Source of the DNA: Streptomyces sp. SCSIO 75703
GTDB lineage: Bacteria > Actinomycetota > Actinomycetes > Streptomycetales > Streptomycetaceae
NCBI RefSeq assembly: GCF_036607905.1
Contig: NZ_CP144555.1
Coordinates: forward strand, 4,774,001-4,838,000
DNA: 64,000 nt
Reading direction: 5' to 3'
Shown: one piece after another, positions 58,003-64,000 of the stretch
Position numbering within the stretch: the stretch's first letter is position 1
Layout: the number at the start of each line of letters is the position of its first letter
Notes under the pieces: model-generated
The model's database searches: none
Told to the model about the DNA's origin: nothing
What the model saw: the letters and a program-made list of their open reading frames with translations, nothing else
Program-made: the position numbers and the translations under genes

Positions 58003-59458
58003 TCACGCACCCGCGCTCGGCCCCAGCGCGCGTTTCATGATCTTCCCCATGTCGTTGCGCGGCAGCGCGTCGAGCAGCCGCAGGACGCGGGGCCGCTTGT
58101 GCGGCGCGAGCCGGCCGGCCACGTGACCGGCCAGCTCGGCGAGGGACGGCGGGGACTGGGGGTCCGCCGGGACGACCCAGGCGACGATCCGCTCGCCCAG
58201 GTCGGCGTCCGGCTCCCCGGTGACGGCGGCCTCCCGTACCCCCGGATGCTCCAGCAGGGCGTTCTCGATCTCGCCGGCCCCGATCTTGTAGCCGCCGCTC
58301 TTGATCAGGTCGGTCGCCTTGCGGCCGACGATGCGGACCGAGCCGTCGCGCTCGCGCACCGCCATGTCGCCGGTGCGGAACCAGCCGTCGGCGGTGAAGG
58401 CGGCGGCGGTGGCGTCCGGCCGGTTGAGGTACTCGGTGAACAGGTTCGGGCCGCGCACCTGGATCTCGCCGACGCGCTCCCCGTCGTACGCGGCGAACGG
58501 CGTGCCGTCCTCCTCCACCAGTCGCAGTTCCACCCCCGGCAGCGGGACACCGACCGTGCCGGGGCGCGGTGCGCCGTCCGCCCGCACGCTGGTGTTCATC
58601 AGCGTCTCCGTCATCCCGTACCGTTCGACGACCCGGCGTCCGGTCGCCGCGGTGATCCGCTCGTGGTCGTGCACCGGCAGCGCGGCGGACCCGGAGACCA
58701 GCAGCCGCGCACCGGCGTACGCCGCCGCCAGCGCCGGATCGCCGGGCAGCGCCTCCGCGATCCGGTGGTACATCGTCGGCACCCCGAACAGCATGGTCGC
58801 GCCGTCGGACAGCTCCCGCGCCGCGCCGTGCGGATCGAAGCGGCCCAGATGGCGCACGCTCCCGCCGCGCCGCAGCGGGCCGAGCACGCCGAGCACGAGG
58901 CCGTGCACGTGGAACAGGGGCAGGCCGTGCACCAGCACGTCGTCGCCGGTCCACCCCCAGGCGTCGGCGAGCGCGTCCAGGGTGTGGGCGACCGCGCGCC
59001 GCGGGATGACGGCGCCCTTGGGCGGGCCGGTGGTGCCGGAGGTGTAGACGACCAGGGCCGGTGCGGGTGCCGGCGGCGCGGTCCTCGGGGACGGGGCCGC
59101 GCGCACCGGCGTCCACCTCGACGCGCCGGAGGCCCGCCACCGGGTCCGGCGGCGCGTCGCCGGGCGCGGCGAGCAGCAGGGAGGGGGCGCTGTCGGACAG
59201 GATGTGCGCCAGTTCCCTCCCGCCGGACCTCGGGTTGAGGGGGACGGCGGCGGCGCCGGCGAGCAGGGTGCCCACCACCGCGACGGCCGTCTCCAGGGTG
59301 GGCGTCGCCCACACGGCGACCCGGCCGGCCCCGCGCACCCGGTCGGCGACGGCACCGGCCGCCGCCGCGAGCCGCGCGTACGTCAGCGACCGGTCGCCGA
59401 ACCGCAGGGCGACGCGCTCGCCCGGATCGTCCGTGAGGGCGGGGAAGAGGGAGGACAC
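58003..59458 (-). pseudogene. matB: Malonyl-CoA synthetase, frameshifted
   Basis: MatB joins malonate (and methylmalonate) to CoA with ATP, supplying polyketide and fatty acid extender units. The N-terminal part (MSSLFPALTDDPGERVALRF from ATG 59458) and the C-terminal part (VVYTSGTTGPPKGAVIPRRA through NDMGKIMKRAL to 58003) are both excellent matches to S. coelicolor MatB (SCO2444) but lie in different frames. The break falls between about 59059 and 59086, in a C/G-rich stretch between VPED and PALVVYTSG. One surplus base restores the S. coelicolor spacing exactly. AMP-binding motif, the ERYGMTE motif and the catalytic Lys region near the end are intact. Either a one-base sequencing/assembly error or a true recent mutation. 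Confidence 0.9.
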
Positions 59459-59582
59459 GGCACGCGCTCCTTGGCCTGGGCGACAGGGGTCCCCCCGTTC
59501 CTACACCAGCGCGCCGGGCCGGACGGAGGGGGCGGTGCCCCGGACGGACGCCGGGACGGCCGGGGCACCGCCCCCGGGGTGG

Positions 59583-60674
59583 TCAGGCCGCGTGGGCCGG
59601 GGCGTCCGCCACCACGCACGTGACGTTGTCCGGAGCGCCCGCCGTGCCGGCCGCGTCGATCAGCGACGCCACCGCCCGGTCCGGGTCCGGGGCGGCCGCG
59701 AGCAGACCGCGCAGCCGGGGCTCGGGGACGACCGCCGACAGGCCGTCGGAGCACAGGAGGTAGCGGTCGCCGGGAAGGGAGTCGTACAGGCGCAGGTCCG
59801 GGCGGGTGGCCGCGCCGTCCCCGGTCAGCGCGCGGGCGAGCAGGGAGCGCCGCGGGTGGGCCGCCGCCTCCAGCGGGGTCAGCCGCCCCTCGTCGACCAT
59901 CGACTGGACCAGGGTGTGGTCGCGGGTGAGGAGCGAGAGGCCGCCGTCACGCAGGACGTAGGCCCGTGTGTCGCCGATGTGCGTCAGGGCGAGCCGCGGC
60001 CCGGTCCACAGCAGCGCCGTGAGGGTGGTGCCCGCCTCCCCGGCGCCGGAGGCGGCGTCCCGCACCGCCTCGGCGGCGGCCCGTACGGCCTCCTCCAGCA
60101 GGTCGAGCACATCGCCCGCGGGCGGCTCCCCCTGGTCCAGGAAGCGCAGGGCGCCGACGGCGGCACTGCTCGCGCCGGCGCCCGCCGTGCCGAATCCGTC
60201 GGCGACGGCGAGCAGGCGGGCGCCCGCGTAGGCGGCGTCCTGGTTGGCCGGGCGGACCCGGCCGGGGTCCGAGTGGGCGTGGTGGCGAAGTCGGGGTTCC
60301 GGCATGGTGACGTCGTCCTTTCCCGGCCCGGGGGCCGGTTCCCGTGTCAGGTGGGCGATCAGGAACGCGGCGAGGTCCCGCCGCAGGGCCGTCTCGGCCT
60401 CGACACGGGCCCAGTGGGCGGCGACCTCGCGGGCCGCGTCGGCGGGGCCGAGGGCGCAGACCTCCCGGACGGCGGCCAGCGGCATGCCGAGGCGGCGCAG
60501 CCGTACCACCAGCCGGGCCCGGTCCAGTTGGCCGGCCGCGTAGTAGCGGTAGCCGGTGTCCGGGTCGACGCGGGCGGGGCGCAGCAGCCCCAGGGAGTCG
60601 TAGAGCCGCAGCGCCTTGGGCGAGAGCCCGCAGGCCCTGGCGAAGGCGCCGATGGTCAGCAGGTCCTCGCGCAT
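59583..60674 (-). CDS. MerR regulator fused to PP2C-type phosphatase
   Basis: A 363-residue two-domain protein. Residues 1-75 are a MerR helix-turn-helix with LLTIGAFARACGLSPKALRLYDSLGLL and DTGYRYYAAGQ. A short helical link follows, then from about 130 a PP2C/SpoIIE-like Ser/Thr phosphatase: PANQDAAYAG, LLAVADGFG (metal Asp), GTTLTALLW, THIGDTRAYVLRDG, YLLCSDGLSAVV and APDNVTCVV. The second metal-site Gly of DGMGG is Thr-Ala here, a mild change. The protein may combine DNA binding and dephosphorylation. Start 60674 with a MerR-type promoter just upstream (60705-60735), suggesting autoregulation. Next to matB in the same orientation, as in S. coelicolor. Confidence 0.88.
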   Translation of the reverse strand: MREDLLTIGAFARACGLSPKALRLYDSLGLLRPARVDPDTGYRYYAAGQLDRARLVVRLRRLGMPLAAVREVCALGPADAAREVAAHWARVEAETALRRDLAAFLIAHLTREPAPGPGKDDVTMPEPRLRHHAHSDPGRVRPANQDAAYAGARLLAVADGFGTAGAGASSAAVGALRFLDQGEPPAGDVLDLLEEAVRAAAEAVRDAASGAGEAGTTLTALLWTGPRLALTHIGDTRAYVLRDGGLSLLTRDHTLVQSMVDEGRLTPLEAAAHPRRSLLARALTGDGAATRPDLRLYDSLPGDRYLLCSDGLSAVVPEPRLRGLLAAAPDPDRAVASLIDAAGTAGAPDNVTCVVADAPAHAA

Positions 60675-60704
60675 CCGGCCCCCCTCGTTCGCGTTCCGTC
60701 CCCG

Positions 60705-60735
60705 ATGCTGGGGCTTCACCGAAGGGGAAGGTCAA
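60705..60735 (-). promoter_or_regulatory. MerR-type promoter with 19-base spacer and dyad
   Basis: On the minus strand TTGACC (60735-60730) is followed after 19 bases by CAGCAT (60710-60705). Between them lies the dyad CTTCACC-GAA-GGGGAAG (60714-60730). A 19-base spacer with a dyad inside it is the hallmark of MerR-controlled promoters. The gene start is 30 bases downstream. Confidence 0.72.
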
Positions 60736-60804
60736 GCGCCCGCTCCCGGTTCCGGGTTGCCGCACGTCACCGGCGGGGGCCGGGGCGCCCGCGGGCGCGC
60801 GCGG

Positions 60805-61437
60805 TCAGCCGGGCCGGCCGTCGGTCCCCACGCGTTGCAGCAGCCCCCACGTGAACTCCGCGGCCACCTCGTGCGGTACGCCCCGCGCGTCCGGCGCGGT
60901 GAGGAGCAGCCCCCACCGGGTGGGCGCCGAGCCCGGCACCGGCCGGGCCGGGGGGAAGGCGCGGGCGGCCTCGTCGACCGTGCACGACCAGGGCGTCAGC
61001 TCCTCCAGCGTGCGCGGCGCCGCGGCCCCGGCGCCCGGCGCGCGGACCAGCCAGGCGTTCCAGACGGTGCCGTCGGGCGCCGCCAGCACCTCGAAGCGCA
61101 GGTCCGGCCAGAGCGGCAGCGGCCACTGCCGGGCCTCGCACTCCAGGTCGCCGATCCGGCGCGGCACGACCGACTCCGGCGGCCCGAGGGCCGAGCGGAC
61201 GTCCGGGCCCCGCACGCCCCCGAGGCCGTGGGGGAGGGAACGGCCCGAGCCGCGCCCCGGGGCGCGCAGCCGGGCCTGCCAGCGCCGGTTGGCCTCCCGC
61301 ATGTCCGCGGCGGAGGCCCCCAGGGCGGCGCGGGCCTCCCGCACCAGGCCGGGGTTGTGGTCGGCCATGCGGCGCAGCAGCACCAACGTGAAGTCGAGGG
61401 GGGTGAAGGGGCCGGTGGGTCGCTGGGCGGGCGGCAT
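60805..61437 (-). CDS. Conserved protein of unknown function
   Basis: A 210-residue soluble protein without a domain I recognise. The start MPPAQRPTGPFTPLDFTLVL is followed by a helix-rich N-terminal third (LLRRMADHNPGLVREARAAL), an Arg/Gly-rich middle, and a beta-rich second half with WPLPLWPDLRFEVLAAPDGT, VWNAWLVRAPG and WGLLLTAPDARGVPHEVAAEF. Base use is typical of the region. Start 61437 chosen by the first good coding signal; no clear ribosome site. Function unknown. Confidence 0.6.
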   Translation of the reverse strand: MPPAQRPTGPFTPLDFTLVLLRRMADHNPGLVREARAALGASAADMREANRRWQARLRAPGRGSGRSLPHGLGGVRGPDVRSALGPPESVVPRRIGDLECEARQWPLPLWPDLRFEVLAAPDGTVWNAWLVRAPGAGAAAPRTLEELTPWSCTVDEAARAFPPARPVPGSAPTRWGLLLTAPDARGVPHEVAAEFTWGLLQRVGTDGRPG

Positions 61438-61936
61438 GCGCCCATCGTCGCGCACGGGGGTCCACGGCGCCGCCTCCCAGGGCGAGGCCGTGCACCGCCC
61501 CGCCGCCCACGGGGGCCCGCCGTCGGCACCCCGCTCCACCCTCGCCGTCGGCGCCCCGCTCCACCCTCGCCGTCGGCACCCCGCTCCACCGCGCCGTCGG
61601 CGCCCGCACCGCCTGGGCCGTCGGGGCATGGTCCGTCACCCGCGGCTCCGGCCCCGCCGTCGGCACGGTGCGGCCGGCGCGTCCGCCGGGTCCCGTCGCC
61701 CGCCGGTCCGGCCGAGCGTCCGGCCTGTCACCCGCGGGCTCCGGCCCCGCCCCCGCCCCCGCCCCCGCGCCCCGGCAACCACCCCGTGTTGATCCATTGC
61801 CGTGGGAAACCCCGTGTGAGTAGCCTGTGTTCGCCATACCGACAGCCTGTTGATATCTCGAACGCCCGTGTCCGCCCGTCCGGCCGCCGGGCCCCGGGAG
61901 CGCGGGCGCCCGAGACACCAGGGAGGGGGGCCGGAC
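61438..61936. other. Repeat-rich intergenic region upstream of IclR gene
   Basis: About 500 bases without a gene. It includes the 25-base tandem repeat at 61520-61610 and a C-rich tract near 61740-61780. The last 130 bases become A+T-richer (GATCCATTGCCGTGGG, CTGTTGATATCTC) and should hold the promoter of the IclR gene; GTTCG (61829-61833) and CGAAC (61858-61862) could be outer arms of an operator. Confidence 0.5.
61520..61610. repeat. 25-base tandem repeat, about 3.5 copies
   Basis: Units beginning CCGTCGGC at 61520, 61545, 61570 and a partial one at 61594. Units 1 and 2 differ at one base (CACC versus CGCC). Period not a multiple of three, consistent with non-coding sequence. Confidence 0.85.
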
Positions 61937-62710
61937 ATGGGACGCCTCGTACCAGCCGTGACCCGGGCTCTCGACATACTCGAACTCTTCCTCGACGGCG
62001 ACGACGCGCTCTCCGCGCCCGAGATCGTCCGCCGGCTGGGCCTGCCGCGCACCACCGTGCACGAGCTGGTCGGCACGCTCGTCGCCCGCAGGTACCTGGT
62101 GCCGGTGGCCGCCGAGCCGGGACGGTACCGGCTCGGCGTCCGTCCCTACCAGCTCGGCTCCCGCTACGCCGAGGACCTCGACCTCGCCGCCGAGGGCCGG
62201 CAGGTCGCCCGGGGCGTCGCCGAGACCTGCGACGAGACCGTGCACGTGGCGATCCTGGAGGACACCGACGTCATCTACATCGCCAAGGTGGACTCCACGC
62301 ACGCGGTGCGCATGGTCTCCGCGGCCGGACGGCGGCTGCCCGCGCACTGCACGTCCGTCGGCAAGATGCTGCTCGCCTCGCTGCCCGAGCCGGAGCTGGA
62401 CGCCCGGTTCCCCGACGGGACGGAGCTGGCCGCGATGACGCCGAACAGCATCACCGACCCGGCGGTGCTGCGCGAGGCCCTGGCCGGCGTCCGCGCCCGC
62501 GGCGTCGCCGTCGAGAACCGCGAGTCCAACGCGGACGTCTCCTGCGTCGCCGCCCCGGTCCGCGACCGCTCCGGGCGGGTCGTCGCCGCGCTCTCCATCT
62601 CCGTTCCCCTGATCCGCTGGAGCGAGGAGCGCCGCGCGGAACTGGAGCGGCTCGCCGTCGAGGGCGCCGCCGAACTCTCCGAACGGCTCGGCCACCGGAG
62701 GGCGGCGTGA
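61937..62710 (+). CDS. IclR family transcriptional regulator
   Basis: A 257-residue regulator. The winged helix-turn-helix is at about residues 8-65 (VTRALDILELFLDGDDALSA, then EIVRRLGLPRTTVHELVGTL). The effector domain has IYIAKVDSTHAVRM, the conserved PAHCTSVGKMLLASL motif, and CVAAPVRDRSGRVVAALSIS. It overlaps the following lactonase-like gene by GTGA (62707-62710), so it most likely controls that sugar-acid pathway gene together with itself. ATG 61937 follows GGGAGGGGGG. Confidence 0.92.
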   Translation: MGRLVPAVTRALDILELFLDGDDALSAPEIVRRLGLPRTTVHELVGTLVARRYLVPVAAEPGRYRLGVRPYQLGSRYAEDLDLAAEGRQVARGVAETCDETVHVAILEDTDVIYIAKVDSTHAVRMVSAAGRRLPAHCTSVGKMLLASLPEPELDARFPDGTELAAMTPNSITDPAVLREALAGVRARGVAVENRESNADVSCVAAPVRDRSGRVVAALSISVPLIRWSEERRAELERLAVEGAAELSERLGHRRAA

Positions 62711-63549
62711 GGTGGCGGGTGGCGGTCCCGGCCGCGGCGGAACTCGGCGAGGGGCCCGTCTGGGACCCGGCCGGCGCGACCCTGGTCTGGGTGGACATCC
62801 TCGGCTCCCGCGTGCACACCCTCGACCCGGCCACCGGCCGGCGCACGCAGCGCACCACCGACCAGCACGTCGGCGCCGCCCTGCCGCGCGCCGGCGGCGG
62901 ACTCGTCCTGTCCCTGCGCGACGGCGTCTTCCTCCTCGACCCGGACGGCACCCTGCGTCCGCTGCACCGCGACCCGGTGCCCGGCCGCCGGGCCAACGAC
63001 GCCGCCGTCGCCCCCGACGGCAGCCTGTGGGCGGGCACCATGCGCTACGACGAGGCCGGGGGCGGCGGCACCCTGAGCCGGATCACCGGCGACGGCACCG
63101 CGACGACCGTCCTCGACGACGTGTCGATCAGCAACGGCATCGGCTGGAGCCCCGACGGACGGCTGATGTACTACGTCGACACGCCGACCCGGCGCATCGA
63201 CGTCTTCGACCACGAGGCCGGGCGGATCGGCGGCCGGCGCACCCTCGCCGCGCTGGAGGAGGGCGCCGGGTACCCCGACGGGCTCACCGTGGACGCCGAG
63301 GGCTGCGTGTGGCTGGCGCTGTGGGACGGGGCGGCGCTGCGCCGCTACACGCCGGACGGCCGCCTCGACCGGGTGGTCCGGCTGCCGGTGCCGCGCGTGA
63401 CGTCCTGCGCCTTCGGCGGTCCGGACCTGACGGACCTGTACGTGACGACGGCCCGGGCGGGGCTGACGGCACCGCACCCGCTCGCCGGGGCGCTGCTGGT
63501 GCTGCCGGGGGCGGGGCAGGGGCTGCCGCAGCCGGCCTTCGCGGGCTGA
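62707..63549 (+). CDS. SMP-30/gluconolactonase family protein
   Basis: A 280-residue six-bladed beta-propeller, probably a sugar lactonase. Metal ligands are expected at Glu in ELGEGPVWD, Asn in RRANDAAVAPDGSLW, Asn in ISNGIGWSPDG and Asp in YPDGLTVDAEG; all four are present. It would hydrolyse aldonolactones to aldonic acids in the cytoplasm. GTG 62707 overlaps the IclR stop. A permease or dehydratase of the same pathway is not adjacent. Confidence 0.9.
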   Translation: MRWRVAVPAAAELGEGPVWDPAGATLVWVDILGSRVHTLDPATGRRTQRTTDQHVGAALPRAGGGLVLSLRDGVFLLDPDGTLRPLHRDPVPGRRANDAAVAPDGSLWAGTMRYDEAGGGGTLSRITGDGTATTVLDDVSISNGIGWSPDGRLMYYVDTPTRRIDVFDHEAGRIGGRRTLAALEEGAGYPDGLTVDAEGCVWLALWDGAALRRYTPDGRLDRVVRLPVPRVTSCAFGGPDLTDLYVTTARAGLTAPHPLAGALLVLPGAGQGLPQPAFAG

Positions 63550-63695
63550 CCGGCCCGGAGCGGCGCCCCCCCCGGCGCCCGGCACGCCCGCACCCCGGCC
63601 CCCGGCGCGTCCGCACCCGGCGTCCCCGGCCCCCCGGCGCCCCCGGCGGTGCCTCGGGTCCCGGGGACCGGGCCGCACCCCCGGCGCTCCGCCGC

Positions 63696-64000
63696 TCAGG
63701 CCCCCGTGCGGTCCAGGGCGTGCACCGTCCGCCACTCGGCGCGGGACAGCGGGGGCTGGGCGGCCGGCGGCAGCACGGGACCCGTCAGGGTGGACAGCAG
63801 CGCGCCCGGGCGCAGCACCCGGCCCGGTCCGGCGAGGAGGCTGGTGACGTCCCACAGCGCGGCGGCGGCCTGGTACGAGCCGGTCGCCGCCCGGGTCAGC
63901 CGCCGGGTGTACGCCGCGACGAGCCGGTCGGCCGGGCTCGCCGCGGCCCCCCGCGTGGCCGGGTACATGACGTCCTGGCCGACCGCCACCGCCCAGGCCG
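63696..64000 (-). CDS. C-terminal part of an unidentified protein (cut by window edge)
   Basis: The minus-strand frame from the window end to the stop at 63696 shows AWAVAVGQDVMYPATRG, then RLVAAYTRRLTRAATGSYQA, VTSLLAGPGRVLRP and a final AEWRTVHALDR. The frame continues beyond 64000 without a stop. The pattern of a helical tail with YxxRLxRAAxG and a LLxGPxxLLRP-like segment recalls the end of FAD-dependent monooxygenases of the PHBH/squalene epoxidase type from Actinobacteria, but the flavin motifs would be outside the window. Tentative. Confidence 0.5.
   Translation of the reverse strand, partial: AWAVAVGQDVMYPATRGAAASPADRLVAAYTRRLTRAATGSYQAAAALWDVTSLLAGPGRVLRPGALLSTLTGPVLPPAAQPPLSRAEWRTVHALDRTGA

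Noticed and set aside
57752..58990. Continuation of the matB N-terminal frame to 57752
   Set aside because: Beyond the frameshift this frame is Arg/Gly/Ala filler; the real C-terminal half of MatB is in the other frame and ends at 58003.

Overview
The window is chromosomal DNA of a Streptomyces species. The base composition is very G+C-rich with extreme third-position bias, GTG starts are common, many genes overlap by GTGA, ATGA or TGATG, and the gene order follows from memory the S. coelicolor core-chromosome stretch of about SCO2532 down to SCO2440 (phoH, leuA, the SCO2525-SCO2521 cluster, recO, uppS, zur-znuCBA, glyS, ppdK, dnaG, hrdD, mbl, matB). No rRNA, CRISPR array, prophage or insertion sequence was seen.

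Layout. 1-2.3 kb: the 5' end of a PhoH-like gene, then an M4 protease of the protealysin type followed by its emfourin-type inhibitor. 2.4-4.3 kb: leuA preceded by a 15-codon leader peptide with four consecutive Leu codons and competing hairpins, a textbook attenuator layout. 4.5-5.8 kb: a zinc-ribbon/TerB-like protein and a GNAT acetyltransferase. 6.1-12.8 kb: a six-gene collinear block of largely unknown function (NNMT-like methyltransferase, 614-aa SCO2524-type protein, ParA/MinD-like protein whose Walker A lysine is Arg, two proteins without known domains, and a membrane-anchored protein that may have a PLD-like fold). This is the best candidate in the window for an undescribed system. 12.9-14.5 kb: a small accessory module of XRE/DUF5753 regulator, duplicated-DUF397 protein and two tiny proteins.

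14.6-21 kb is housekeeping: recO, uppS, the zinc uptake locus zur-znuB-znuC-znuA with a 7-1-7 Zur operator between znuA and glyS, and glyS. 21-24 kb: a secreted GH18 chitinase with two DasR-type 12-bp repeats upstream, then an aldo/keto reductase and TetR regulator with a candidate TetR operator. 24-31 kb: a membrane protein with a histone-H1-like Lys/Ala tail coupled to a 1454-aa CtpI-like P-type ATPase, then an MFS exporter. 31-38 kb: dusB, an LtaS-like sulfatase-fold membrane protein with a long disordered N-terminus, and ppdK. 38-41 kb: surface biology (excalibur-domain protein ending in an LAETG sorting signal, a TauE/SafE permease, a class F sortase and a secreted protein with a VKTGVGG tail).

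41.5-54 kb: dgt, a ferredoxin-reductase-type flavoprotein, dnaG, an hrdD-type sigma factor, a heterodimeric ABC exporter, an FGGY kinase, a YtxH-like protein, two tandem tRNA-Asn genes and a CAT-anticodon tRNA. 54-64 kb: a DUF6204 protein, a 55-aa duplicated-motif protein, a GAF sensor kinase with a degenerate ATPase domain coupled to an MreB-like gene (mbl), a 19-aa hydrophobic peptide gene with its own RBS and terminator, a frameshifted malonyl-CoA synthetase gene (matB), a MerR-PP2C fusion with a 19-bp-spacer promoter, an unknown protein, an IclR regulator overlapping an SMP-30/lactonase gene, and the 3' end of one more gene.
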